From: Wurfbainia villosa
Taxonomy: Eukaryota > Streptophyta > Magnoliopsida > Zingiberales > Zingiberaceae
Length of the DNA stretch: 64,000 nt
Assembly (NCBI GenBank): GCA_025175895.1
Contig: CM045997.1
Location: forward strand, 103,278,479-103,342,478
Direction: 5' to 3'
Shown: piece by piece, positions 10,433-21,270 of the stretch
How positions within the stretch are numbered: the stretch's first letter is position 1
Layout of the letters: each line of letters starts with the position of its first letter
Program-made: the position numbers and the translations under genes
The notes under the pieces: generated by a model
The model's database searches: none
What the model saw: the letters and a program-made list of their open reading frames with translations, nothing else
Told to the model about the DNA's origin: nothing

Positions 10433-11751
10433 TGTTGGATCGAAAGTGTCGCTAGAGGGGGGGGGGTGAATAGCGATACAGTGTCGTTAAAAAAACTTTT
10501 GCAATAAGTAAAAAGCAAGTAGAGAGTGCACAGCGAAAATATAAAGTAGACAAGATATTTTTACGTGGTTCACAATCTTTCGATTGCTAATCCACGGCCC
10601 TAGTGATCCTTGATCACGTACGGAGGGCAATTCACTAAAACCACTCCTCCTCGTTGGAAGTAGGAGCAACGATCACAAAAAGAAATCAAGGCAAAGGGAC
10701 ACTCCCCCTTTCCTTGTTACGATTAAATCACAAAGACAATTTAAAGAAGTAGAACTTAAATAAATATACCGACAACTCTTATAAGTAGAAGATGTAGCTT
10801 TCGTTGTCGGCGGCACTTCGTCGTAGCAAATGTGAGTAGTAGTAGCGGCGTTACGACGGCGTGTTGAGAGCTCTTGATTTCTTATCTTTTTGCTTGGCGT
10901 GAACATGTCTATTTATGGATATTGATCTATGAATTTAGACATAGGTAGTGTCCAAGGTGAGGTTCTTATCCCCCAAGTCTTGCTCATCCACATCCTTTGC
11001 GCCAACTCAAGGATGAGGTGCTTCATCCAACCACCTTGTGCCACAACTCAAGGATGAGGTGCTCATCCAACCACCTTGTGCCACCTCAAGGAGGCCTTCA
11101 CGCCAACTTGTTGGAGCCATCCAACTTGTGCCACATCATGGGAGCCAACCATCTTGTGCCAACTCTCCTCATTTTGGGCGCCCAAGCTTGATGGTGGTTT
11201 GCCAACCATCCGGTGCCAACTCACCTCATTTTGGGCGGCCCAACTTGATGATGGTTTTGCATGTCCACCTTGATGCCACATCACCCTTTGTCAAAAACAC
11301 GAGTCAAGTCCAAATTCACCCCTTGAAATTAGGCTCTTCTCGAGGAACTAGACCAGATTGGCTGTAGTAGACGACTGGTCAAAGGGTTTTGGACTGCAGT
11401 ACAAGTTAGCTTAAAATATAAAGTACGATGGTTCTAACCAACTGATCTCGACCTAGACCTTCCATTGGAGGTATTGGGTCGGATCTACGCTTAACGTCCT
11501 TGCTTCGCTTTCACACGAGCTTACCTTGTAGCCTCGCTTCCGGTCTTCACCCGAGTACCTCGGCTTCCTCCGAAATCCCTCTGGCGTTGCCCGACCACCT
11601 CGGTTCCCACCGGGTGTCGCAGACCTTCCGCTCAACTTTAGCATTTCTGCACACTTAATTGAGCTCGTAAGATAACAAATATACCCTTAACTATTGAGCC
11701 TTTTGCCATAATCAAAATACCGGTTCGACTTTGGTGCCCACTGCACCAACA
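10433..11751 (-). repeat. 5' LTR of element C
   Basis: TGTTGGATCG to GCACCAACA, partner of 2936-4254. Differences include AAAAAAA versus AAAAAAAAA after TGTCGTT, several single-base changes in the minisatellite, and a short indel cluster at 11340-11400 (corresponding to 3840-3905). The flank CAGTC at 11752 is the TSD. Confidence 0.92.
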
Positions 11752-11756
11752 CAGTC

Positions 11757-12272
11757 AACTGATGGCCATCATCAATCGACTGATGGCTGTGCCAATCGAG
11801 TCGCAATACTCAGCAGTCGAATGATTTAAGGCAGTCGAATGGCTTTTGTGGGCAGTCGACTGATGCTAGCTGAAATCACAAGTTAGCTTAACAAAAATAT
11901 AATTTCGACGGTCACTGACCGTCCGATCTCGACCTAGACAATCCATGGGATGTCTTTGGTCGGATCTATGCTTAAGAACATCCCCGTAAGGAGGATACGT
12001 CCTCACTTACGCTCACACACACAAGCTTACCTCGATACTTACTTTGTATCTCTTGCTTCCAGCCTTCCACTCGATTCCTTCGGCTCCCTCCGAAGTCACT
12101 CGAGTGTCATTCAACCACCGCGGCTTCCTCCGGGTGTCGCTAGCCTTCAGCTCCAGCTTTAGCACTTTTCTGCACACTCGATTCAGCTCATGAGATAACG
12201 ATATGAGCTTAACTTTGTATCATTTGCTATAATCAAAACTCAGGTTCGACTTAGGTGCCCACTGCACCAACA
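11757..12272 (-). repeat. 3' LTR of element B, right segment
   Basis: Continues the LTR interrupted at 2935 and aligns with 16578-17094. It contains several copies of the near-palindrome CAGTCGACTG(A) and degenerate forms, and ends CACTGCACCAACA next to the polypurine tract. Confidence 0.88.
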
Positions 12273-13173
12273 ATCTCCCCCTTTTTTATCTATGGCAAAC
12301 CCACATACAAAGTTAAGGAAATAACATGCATGAAGAATAATAATACGCATGAAGAATAATAATATGCATGAAGAATAAAAGATTAAGTAGGAGTAATAGA
12401 GACTTTCTTCCAAGTACTCCCCCTTGACCAAGGGTGAGTTCTTGAAAGAAGATCTTAATCTCCCCCTTGACACTTGCTTCTCTAGAAGAGTTTTTTAAGT
12501 AATTAACAATTACTTAAAGTTTTGGCCATAGTATTAAAAATAAGTTTAAGTTAAGAATTTTATTAACTTGGCCTTTCTCTCCCTTTTGTTAAAAAAAAGT
12601 TGCAAAAATTAAAGTTAAGTAAACATTTACTTAACTTTTGGCCATGAGAATAAGTATGAAGTGCTAAGTTAAGTTATAAAAAAAAAATGATCCCTTAACT
12701 TTGGCCTTTTTCTCCCCCTTTTGTCATAAATCGGAAAGAGAGGGTTTGAAAAATATAAGTATTAAGTTTTATTTCGAAATCCAAGCATGTTCCATATTAT
12801 TTTGAAAATAATATACTGAAAATAAGCTCATCTATATAATGTTCAACTCTCATTTGACTTGATTGATATGAAAGATCAACAAGTCCTGGTCAGAGTCGGT
12901 TAATATATATGATTATACTCCGTGGTTCATGGCGATGCACTAGCTCTACATCTAGAATCAGGAGTAAGGTCCTAACATTTCACGACCATCTACGTGGCTG
13001 AGTACACAAACATATTAGTTCTATGTGTTGTGAGATGTATTGACTCTTTAAATCTATAGGTGAATGATATCTAAGGTATGTCCTAAACTAGTTCCATGAG
13101 CATGAAAAGTAAAAGATAGTAATAAGAAAATATAATTTGTAAATTCCTACTCTACTACGCACATGCCCAATTT
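12273..13173 (-). other. Polypurine tract and 3' non-coding region of element B
   Basis: Polypurine tract AAAAAAGGGGGAGAT on the minus strand at 12273-12287. To its right are three short tandem units based on GCATGAAGAATAATAATA (12325-12385), several further C-rich runs, and the CATTTCAC/GTGAGATG foldback pair (12977-13035) shared with C. No gene. Confidence 0.75.
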
Positions 13174-14607
13174 TCATCTTAATAGACTGAATTCGACTTT
13201 GGGTAGGGGTTTAGTAAATAGATCTGCCAAGTTGGACTTCGATTCGACGTATTCGAGTTGTATGACTCCATTGGCCACATGTTCTCGAATGAAATAGTGT
13301 TTGACCTCTATATGTTTGGTCCTAGAGTGACATATTGGATTTTTAGTTAAGTTAATTGAGCTAATGTTATCTACGTGAATTTTAGTGTTTGTAAAGTCTA
13401 ACTTAAAATCTCGGAGAGTGTGCTTCATCCAAAGAAGCTGAGTGACACACTCACCCATCGCGATGTATTCGACTTCGGTGGTAGATAAGGCAACACAGTG
13501 TTGCATCCTACTGCACTAACTCACTAGACTCGAGCCGAGAAGTTGACAACAACCACTCGTACTCTTTCTATCGAGCTTACTACCGGCATAGTCCGAGTCG
13601 GAGTAGCCGATTAGTTCGAACTCGGTAGATCTAGGGTACCAAATACCGATATTAAGTATACCCTTTAGATATCTAAGGATACGCTTAACTAGAGTTAGGT
13701 GAGATTCCTTAGCACAGGTTTGGAACCTTGCGCATATACTTACTGCAAATAAGATATCAGGTCGGCTCGCAGTTAAGTAAAAGAGACTCCCTATCATGCT
13801 CCTATAGTATTTTAAGTCAATTGAATTTCCGATTACATATTCTCCTATATTTACATTTGTTGCCATTGGGGTATTAATAATTTTAGCGTCTTGCATTCCA
13901 AAGTGTTTAATTAATTCCCTAGTATATTTGTGTTGGTGTAAGTATATTTCATCTTTAGTTTGTTTAATTTGTAGACCTAAGAAGAAACTCAACTCACCTA
14001 CTAAATTCATTTCAAATTCACTTTCCATAAGTGAAATGAATTCGTTTAGTAGGATCGAGTTGGTGGTTCCGAAGATGATATCATCTATGTAAATTTGGGC
14101 TATAAATATTTCCTTACCTAAGATTTTTACGAATAGGGTTGGATCGACTAGGCCTTGATTAAACCCTTTTGACTTAAGATAAATCGAAAGCCTCTCATAC
14201 CAAGCTCGAGGAGCTTGTTTGAGTCCATAGAGAGCTTTTTTAATCTAAGGACATGGTCGGGTTTTTCTAGATTTTTGAATCTGGGGGGTTGACTAACGTA
14301 TACCTCTTCCTTAATAAGTCCATTCAAAAATGCTGACTTGACATCCATTTGAAATAACTTAAATCTTCGATGTGCAGCGTAGGCTAACAGCATTAGGATG
14401 GACTCTAATCCAGCTACTGGGGCATAGATTTCATCGTAATCTAAACCTTCGACTTGACTAAACCCTTTAGCAACTAATCTAGCTTTATTTCTAACTACTT
14501 CACCTTTATCATCAAGTTTATTTTGAAACACCCACTTTGTTCCAATGATTGTTTTATCTTTAGGTGGTGGTACTAATTCCCATACTTCATTCCTAGTTAA
14601 GAATTTA
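13174..14607 (-). pseudogene. Reverse transcriptase and RNase H of element B, fused in frame to gag
   Basis: From 14607 leftward: TRNEVWELVPPPKDK, KARLVAKGF, LFQMDVKSAFLNG, then a frameshift near 14250. The active site IAQIYIDDIIF lies at about 14065-14100 (Ile in place of the Val in C). ELSFFLGLQIKQ through SDSDYAGSKLDRKSTSGCC spans 14028-13516. RNase H (VALSTTEVEYIAM, KNPICHSRTKHIEVKHYFI, ADLFTKPLP) spans 13506-13174, with one frameshift between. Better preserved than C. The first codons run without a stop from gag (14822-14148), so the deletion of protease and integrase left a gag-RT fusion frame. It could not integrate by itself. Confidence 0.9.
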
Positions 14608-15754
14608 ATCACACTGTAAAGAGTACTAATAAGGGATCGACTTACCTTAAGTGTATCTCTTGAACCGGATGCGGATCCGTGGCTTATCTTGAATAGAGCT
14701 TCGTAGTCCGATTCATCTTTGGGTTCAGACTCGTGCTCCGGTTCTGACTTCGTCTCCGATTCAGTCTGTTTATCCATGAAGACGTGATCATCTTCTTCTT
14801 CCTCTGACGCTTCTTCCCACATAGCGTTGAGTGCCTTTTTGAGTTTCAGTGCTTTGCTCTTGAGCTTCGGACATTCGTACTTGATATGTCCAAACCTGTT
14901 GCATGTGTAACACCTAACATTAGTACTTTTAGGCTTACCTTCGTTGGGTCAAGTGACGGTTCACTTTCGGCCCTTGACCATCCTCCGAACTAGGTTGACT
15001 AGTTCGACCTCCATTTTCGGGTCGACCTCCGAATCAGACTCATCTTCTTCTTCCTCCTTCGGGGGTGGCTTGCTCGCGGTTTTCTTCTTCGAACTTGCAA
15101 AAAGTGCTATACCCTTCTCGGGTTCCGAGTTAGACTATTCATGGAGTTCAAAATCCGAAAATAATTCATCTAATCTAAGTTTAGAAAGATCCTTAGAAAC
15201 CTTGTAGGCATCGACCATGGATGCCCACAAGATGGTCCTAGGAAATGAGTTTAGTACATACCTGATAAGGTCACAGTTTTCGACCTTTTGTCCGATTGCG
15301 TGTAGGTTGTTGACGATATCTTGAAACGAGTGTGCAGTTGTGTCATTGTCTCGTGTTCCTGCATTTTTAGATTATACAACCTATTGAAAAGGAGATCACA
15401 CTTACATACCTTGGCTTCATCGATCCCTTTATGTAACTCGACCAACTTTGTCCATAAGTCTTTGGCACTGATGAATGGGACGATGCGATTAAGCTCCTCC
15501 TTGGACAAGCCGCATTGGAGGATTTGAGTCGCCTTAGTGTCGGCTTCGACTTGTCTTTTTGTAGCATTGGTCCATTGGTCATAATCCAAAGATTCACCCA
15601 CTTCGTTAGTTGGAAGTGTGAATCCCGTTTGGATTATGATCCACATCTCGATTTGGGTTTTAAGGAAGCACTCCATCCGACCCTTCCAATAATGGAAGTC
15701 ATCTCCATTGTAAAACGGAGGTCGGACAGTGCTAAAACCCTTGAGATGGGCCAT
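14608..15754 (-). pseudogene. gag of element B, C-terminally truncated by internal deletion
   Basis: Start ATG at 15754 (MAHLKGFSTVRPPFYNGDDF); the frame opens further upstream but this start aligns with C. The UBN2-like gag core is well preserved (FHYWKGRMECFL, IMTN/LDYDQW, ILQCGLSKEELNRI, KDLWTKLVELH, MTQLHTRF) to about 15251. The lysine-rich zone, a CCHC knuckle CYTCNRFGHIKYEC (about 14880-14925), and the acidic serine-rich zone follow (14822-14640). At SLISTLYSVIKFL, where C continues into its coiled coil, B jumps to the RT sequence TRNEVWELV. So the second half of gag, protease and integrase are deleted. Confidence 0.88.
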
Positions 15755-15975
15755 TGATACAAAAAAAACAAGAGAATGAAGAAGAAAACCTAGCAACGAC
15801 ACAAAAGACTGAAATGTACCAAGACTCGCATCTTGGATTAGTAGTGCGGGAGAAAAACTAAACGAATGAAAGAGAAAAAAAAATGAAATAAATCGAAATA
15901 AAAAGAAAAAAAATCTGTAGAAAAGCTAGATTGGTGGTTTCACCGAATCTTAGCACCCCCGGCTCTGATACCAAT
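15755..15975 (-). other. 5' leader and tRNA-Met primer-binding site of element B
   Basis: The primer-binding site TGGTATCAGAGC (minus strand, 15962-15973) is intact and lies two bases from the LTR end. The leader of about 200 bp is A-rich and similar to the one of C. Confidence 0.85.
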
Positions 15976-17094
15976 TCTTGGATTGAGCGGATCGCTAGAG
16001 GGGGGTGAATAGCGATAAAAACTTTCGTTCGTTTTCGATACTTGAGTTACGCAGTGGAAAGAATAAAACAATGTAAAAGTAAAGAAGACACGAGGGTTTT
16101 TTACTTGGTTCGTAGCCGACGACTACTACTCCAAGGCCCTAGTGGTCCTTGACCACGCACGGAGGGAAAATCACTAATGAACTCCTCCTCGTTGGAGGTA
16201 GGAGTTAATCGAATACACAAACATGAAAGGATCGATATAGAGGGACACTCCCCCTCTTCTCGTTACGATAAAAGCACAATAAAAAGAACTATACTATAGA
16301 TTAAAACTAAACAAAACTTTTACCGATGACTTATAGATGAAGAGGATTGAACTCTAGTCGTCGTGTCTGTAGCGCTTCGTCGTAGAGATGTTGGAGAGTC
16401 GTAGCCTATCGGAAGCACTTAGAGGCTTAGAGAATTGATGATAAACCCTTAGAGAAGCCCTCCTTTTATAGCTTTTGAGCCCCTCATCGAATGGGTCTTC
16501 AACCAATCAAAACTAGGAACAAACCTCCTTGGAATGAGGTGATAAGGCTTGACTCCTCGAAGTTGATCCTTAACAGTCGACTGATGGCCATCATTAGTCG
16601 ACTGATGGAAGCGCCAGTTGAGTCGCAATACTCAGCAGTCGACTGCTTTAAAGCAGTCGAGTGGCTCTTGTGGACAGTCGACTGATGCTAGCTGAAATCA
16701 CAAGTTAACTTAACAAAAATATAATTTCGACGGTTGCTGACCGTCCGATCTCGACCTAGACCATCTATGGGATGTCTTTGGTCGAATCTACGCTTAATAC
16801 CATCCCCGTAAGGAGGATACGACCTCACTTACGCTCACACACACGAGCTTACCTCAATATTTACTTTGTAGCTCTTGCTTCCGGCCTTCCACTCGATTCC
16901 TTCGGCTCCCTCTGAAGTCACTCGAGTGTCGTCCGACCACTGCGGCTTCCTCCGGGTGTCGCTAGCCTTCAGCTCCAGCTTTAGCACTTTTCTGCACACT
17001 CAATTCAGATCGTGAGATAATGATGTGAGCTTAACTTTGTATCGTTTGCTATAATCAAAACCCAGGTTCGACTTAGGTGCCCACTGCACCAACA
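15976..17094 (-). repeat. 5' LTR of element B
   Basis: 1,119 bp, partner of 2329-2935 plus 11757-12272 (1,123 bp). The expected terminal TG is TC here (15976-15977). Ends CACTGCACCAACA. Contains repeated CAGTCGACTGATGG-type palindromes at 16570-16690. Confidence 0.9.
16461..16472 (-). promoter_or_regulatory. TATA-like box of LTR B
   Basis: Minus strand GCTATAAAAGGA, followed by GGGCTTCTC. The other LTR has GCTATAAAAAGA at 2813-2824. Position within the LTR and orientation suit the promoter that would drive genomic RNA toward gag. Inferred from motif only. Confidence 0.6.
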
Positions 17095-17099
17095 TAATT

Positions 17100-18310
17100 T
17101 TTTTTACTTGCTTCACAACCTGAGCTGGATTGCTAATCCAATGCTCGTAGCTCTCTGAGAGCTACCTCAATAGGCAATCCACTAAAAAGCCCTCCGATTC
17201 GAAACTCTCAAACTCGGAGGGTATTCACTTTTTACAAAGAATGAAGAGAAAGGTAACAAGTTACCTCCTTTTGAATTAAAGTACACAAGCAAAAGTAAGT
17301 ACAAGAATTAAAGTTGTACCGACATTTTGAAGTTTGAACATGGAGCTCTTAGTGTCGGAGTTGTGAGGTTGCAACAAAACAAAGCTTTTGCGGATGAGGA
17401 ATGATGGCGGCAGTATTTCGACGTATGAGCGAGCTTATTTTGGAGTTGGTCCTCCATTTCTTACATAGACACTTTCCAGTCGACTAGAACACCCTCCAGT
17501 AGACTCTAAATCAGCTTGTCAATATGGTATTTTGCCTTCCCAGTCAACTGGACCTAGTCCAGTCGACTCCATGCCATCTAGCTCCACTTCAGGAAATTTC
17601 ATATCCCATTCGACTGGACCTCCCTAGTCGGCTGGAGTTCTTGCCATCTTAGTAAGTCGATCTGTAGTCGATCGCCAGATCAAACTGCCAACTAGGTGTT
17701 TAGTTGACTAGACCATATCCAGTCGACTAGAATTCTTTCAGTCGACTAGAGCCCTGCAAAATAAGATTAGCAACATACACAATATGAAATGTAATGATAG
17801 TAGTAATACTGTCCAATCTCGATTTCGTAGTCCCATGCGAACTATCCATCGGATCGACGCCTACCTTGTCCCCCTATAGAGGACTCGGTCTCACCTCTTC
17901 ACTCGAGGCTTACCTGCCGGCTGCCCAGCTGGACTTACCATACTTGACATCCGATCTGACTCACTAGGGCTTCCCGTCAACTGTCCAGTCTCCCTGACCT
18001 AGCTAGATTTCATGCCAGTTGTCCGGTCTCCTGGCTCAATCGGTCTTCATGGGATATGTCCGGACTCCTGACCCATCTGGACTTTTTGCCTGATGTTCGA
18101 TCCTCCTGATATGTCAAGTCTTCTGCCTAGTATCCGGTCAACATGTCTTACTAAGACTTTCAATACTTTTCCTAGTATCCGATCAGCCTTACCTACTAGG
18201 ACTTTTCTGTTAAGCCTAACACTTAACACACATATTAAAATACAAGTAATTCCTAACTTTAACTATAGTTTATAAATCAAAATTAATGAGTGATGCTCCC
18301 TGCATCAGCA
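17100..18310 (-). repeat. 5' LTR of element A, main segment
   Basis: Continues from 2328 after the B insertion (TAATT duplicated at 17095-17099). At 17465-17755 it is studded with CCAGTCGACTGGA-type palindromes and half-sites. At 17930-18210 it has diverged repeats of about 45-55 bp based on TGTCCGGTCTCCTG and ATCCGATCAGCCT. Ends GATGCTCCCTGCATCAGCA. Confidence 0.85.
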
Positions 18311-20037
18311 TCTATCAATATGGTAAATCTCAAAATATACTTCATTTTGTCTATTTATACGTACTTCTATATCCATATATTGTAACATTTGGGTCTTCAA
18401 TAACAGATGGAAAGTTAAGCACTCTATGTCATATGGATTCACTGGTTAATCTCAATGGTGGAGGTGTTCTTTCAATTTTATTCTTAGTGAATTCTTCTTT
18501 ATTCCTTCTGAATTTATGATTTAGTAGTAAAAATTATCTATGATAATCAAAATAACTTGCCTTCTTTCCATGTTTCAATCTGAATGACTTTGATCTCTCC
18601 ATACATATTGGATATCCTAAAATCCCAGCGGTACTCAATCTCGATAACATACCATAAGCCAAAAAATCATTTACAGTCCAAAGGAGTGCAACTTTCATTA
18701 TAAACATCTGATTAGTATAAATATCATATGTAGAAACACCCTCATTCCATAGTTATTTGAGTTTCTCAATCAATGGTTGCATGTAAACATTTATTAACTT
18801 CTTCAAATTTTATAGGCTAGGAACAATCAATATTAAAAACATATATGGTATTTTCATATACATACTAGGTGACAAATTATATGGAGTTAAGATAACTGAC
18901 CAACAAGAATAAGTTCTTCCTGATTTACCAAATAGAGCAAATTCATCAACACAGAGACCTAACATAACATTTCGAGTCTCATTCGCAAACTTAGGATATG
19001 TTCTATCAAAATTTTTCCACACCTCTACATTTGATGGATGACATATTAGCCCTTCTTTTGTTTCATGATTTGCATACCAAGTCATGTATTCAGCATGACC
19101 TTTGATGTATAGAGCCTTTAAAATCTAGGAGTTAAAGGCAAATAGAATATTTGTCTGTATGATTTACGTCACTTATTACAACCCAATCCCATGGTACTCT
19201 TGTACCTACATTGACTCAGTATTTACAAATCTTTGCATCTATATTATCTCCCTAACATAGCATACCACCATCTCTGCAAACATCAATTCTTTACACCGAA
19301 AGACCTAATTCTTTCACAAGTTTTTTCATATTGTAAAAATCATTGGGCATTATGTAATCATGTGGCAATACTTCTCCAATAACTTGAACAAAATCATTAA
19401 AACAATCTTCAGATACATTATACTCAGCTTTAACATTCAACAATCTTACGATTAAAGATAATTTAGTGTAACTGTCACAATCAGACCATACGAGTTCTTA
19501 TGCAGCTTTCAACGCTTCTTAAAATTGGAGATATGGTTCATTATTTATATTTTCATTAACACCTGTTACTTCTATATCCTCGAACAGTGATGAATAACTG
19601 GTATACATTTGCTCAAATGTTTGACGAAAACTAGAACTTGCAGCGTTTGGTTCGGTAATCAAATTATGACCTACTGTATCAACTATCATCCTTTGATATG
19701 GATTGAATGGATCATAATATCTTTGATCCCTGCTAACTGACATTTGTATCTTTCGTCCAACCTCTTCATCGGATATGAGCGGTTCACCATGACACGTCCA
19801 ATTATAATAATTTGGAGTAAAATCAAATCTACAAAGATGTTCTAGAACTTTATCACACTAAAAATATTTACTATTATAACACTTTTTGCACAAACACCTT
19901 AACTTATTCCTATCCATAAACTCAATATTACTACTAGCAAAATTCAAAAATTATTCCATCCCAATAATAAAATCATCAGCTAAACTTTGACGTTCAAGTA
20001 AGTTCTTTATAAACATCCAACTCCTTTATTTTTCCAT
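18311..20037 (-). pseudogene. CACTA (En/Spm) transposase, N-terminal two thirds, cut by element A
   Basis: Transposase of the Transposase_21 type, which cuts and pastes CACTA elements. Start ATG chosen at 20037 (MEK...RSWM, like the usual SWM start). Order: Transpos_assoc-like region with WTCHGEPLISDEE (about 19770-19800), DQRYYDPFN and a poorly conserved stretch to 19519. Next is the KLSLIVRLLNVKAEYNVSE block (about 19460-19400), FYNMKKLVKELGL and the CRDGGML region (about 19260-19340). Then MTWYANHETKEG (19085), NVMLGLCVDEF, YSCWSVILTPYNLSPSMYM, YGMLSRLSTAGILGYPICM and YFDYHRXFL. Finally NKIERTPPPLRL reaches SIFXDLPY at the edge. Several stops. Element A entered at the DLPYW motif; the rest should lie left of the window. 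Confidence 0.88.
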
Positions 20038-20456
20038 TTTTTTTTTGTTTCTAAATTTATATTAAGGATTAATTATATTCTCATCATTTTACATCAATAT
20101 TAATTGAATAATCAATTTATACTCAAAATAAATTCTTCTAATACATATTTATTTTTGGTATGATATTGTATTATAGACTATAACATACAAAACTAATAAT
20201 GAATTTTTACAGTAAAAGAAATACATAAAAATAAATATTATATATATCATAGAATGATAATGGTAAAAATTTTGAAATATAAAATGTACCTTCTCTGGTA
20301 GAAACAACGGATGAGCTGACAACAGAAGACTTTACGAACACACCGATCACCTGAGGGACGAACAATTGTATGACAAATTAAACCAAAGAGAAAAAAACAT
20401 TAAATTTGCACACTTTATATTACACATTAAAATTTTTAAAGGATTTGAATAACCAG
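20038..20456. other. AT-rich stretch, no gene seen
   Basis: Upstream side of the CACTA transposase. A/T-rich with no conserved motif. If the transposase belongs to a standard CACTA element, its 5' terminal region should be here or further right, but no CTTGTAGTG end in the needed orientation is visible. Confidence 0.6.
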
Positions 20457-20990
20457 TTAATCTGATAAACCACATGAATTAGCCATTCGTGCGCGACCGT
20501 GCAAGTAATGGCCACGACCATGTAGGCGAAGGCCATGATGTGGCAGCATTGAAGAGGGCCTTGATCGTGCAGGCAGAGTCAGAGGGGCGATGACTCTGCT
20601 GCTGACCGAGGACGTGTCATGTGGGGTCGAGGGCGACGCGACAGTTGCATGTGGGCTAGCAGGTGATACCCCAACTGCGTGTGGAGCCTGGGGCGATGCC
20701 CCAAGGCAGGGGCGGCACACCCCTCACAAGGGGCGACAGCCGCACCTCGCAAGGGGCTACATCCGTCGACCCTCACAAGGGGCGAAAGCTGCTCCCGCGG
20801 TTGGAATGCGACAAGGGTGCCACCCCTATCTTGTGTGTGATGCTACGTGGAAGGGGTGTCACCCCTGCCTCGTGAGCGATGCCACACGGTAGGGGCGTCA
20901 CCCCTGCCATGCGCACGACGCCACACGACAGGGGCGCCTCCCCTACCATATGCATGACGCGGATCTCCTTTGGTACGAATCTCCCATACT
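20457..20990. repeat. GC-rich minisatellite block
   Basis: Sharp change to GC-rich sequence between AT-rich flanks. Units of about 24-27 bp built on CACAAGGGGCGA (20715-20800) pass into about 39-bp units built on AGGGGTGTCACCCCTGCC and GATGCCACACG (20815-20955). Each of the latter contains the self-complementary GGGGTGTCACCCC or GGGGCGTCACCCC. Open frames on both strands follow from the lack of AT-rich stops and I do not treat them as genes. Confidence 0.7.
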
Positions 20991-21270
20991 CACTACAAGA
21001 AAAATGGAAAATAGTAACGAATTATTTTCATCGCTAATACAACTAATTCACCGCTAAATAAATTTTACGACGAAAAAATTTTGTCGCTAGAGTCGTCGTA
21101 ATAAACTTGTTGCAAAGAAACATTAGCGACGAATTAAAAGTATTTTCGTCGTTAATATTATCGACGAAAAAAAAGTCACTAATAAAAAATATTTTGTCGC
21201 AAAATCTTGAATGACGGAAAGAGGAAAATCATCGATATTAGCGACGAAATATACAACACTCGTCGCTAAC

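Larger units (their letters stand above)
2936..11751 (-). mobile_element. Ty1/copia element C (Sirevirus-like), full length, innermost of the nest
   Basis: 8,816 bp with TG...CA ends and perfect TSD CAGTC (2931-2935 and 11752-11756). LTRs are 2936-4254 and 10433-11751, both 1,319 bp by my boundaries. They differ at only a few dozen positions by eye, so this is the youngest copia insertion here. The minus-strand order gag, protease, integrase, reverse transcriptase, RNase H is that of Ty1/copia. The C-terminal gag pattern (coiled coil, then LDLLLGSQR...GGLGF and WVPK repeats) is characteristic of Sireviruses. All domains are present but the frame is broken many times. Confidence 0.93.
2329..17094 (-). 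mobile_element. Ty1/copia element B (Sirevirus-like), deletion derivative, hosting element C
   Basis: Complete from LTR to LTR on the minus strand with perfect TSD TAATT (2324-2328 and 17095-17099). Without element C and its extra duplication it is about 5.9 kb. Order on the minus strand: 5' LTR 15976-17094, primer-binding site, gag, then directly the reverse transcriptase and RNase H domains, polypurine tract, 3' LTR. The part of gag after the coiled-coil start, the protease and the integrase are missing. The element inserted into the 5' LTR of A and was itself entered by C in its 3' LTR. Confidence 0.9.
1..18310 (-). mobile_element. Ty1/copia element A (Sirevirus-like), 5' half, outermost retrotransposon of a nest
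   Basis: Minus-strand LTR retrotransposon whose 5' end lies on the right. Only part of gag, the leader with primer-binding site, and the 5' LTR are in the window; pol and the 3' LTR lie to the left. The LTR is split by element B (2329-17094) and gag by a hAT-like element (597-1898). The right LTR edge at 18310 ends TGCATCAGCA, like the TGCACCAACA ends of B and C. It abuts a CACTA transposase reading at its DLPY motif, so A inserted into that gene. The TSD cannot be tested because the other end is outside the window; the candidate is TCTAT at 18311. The lineage is inferred from similarity of gag to B and C. Confidence 0.85.

Noticed and set aside
20457..20955. Overlapping open frames on both strands in the GC-rich block
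   Set aside because: Tandem GC-rich repeats lack stops by composition; frames on both strands overlap and no domain is seen.
20991..21004. CACTA terminus as the right end of the transposase-bearing element at 18311-20037
   Set aside because: CACTACAAG is oriented so that the element interior lies to its right, with subterminal repeats only on that side.
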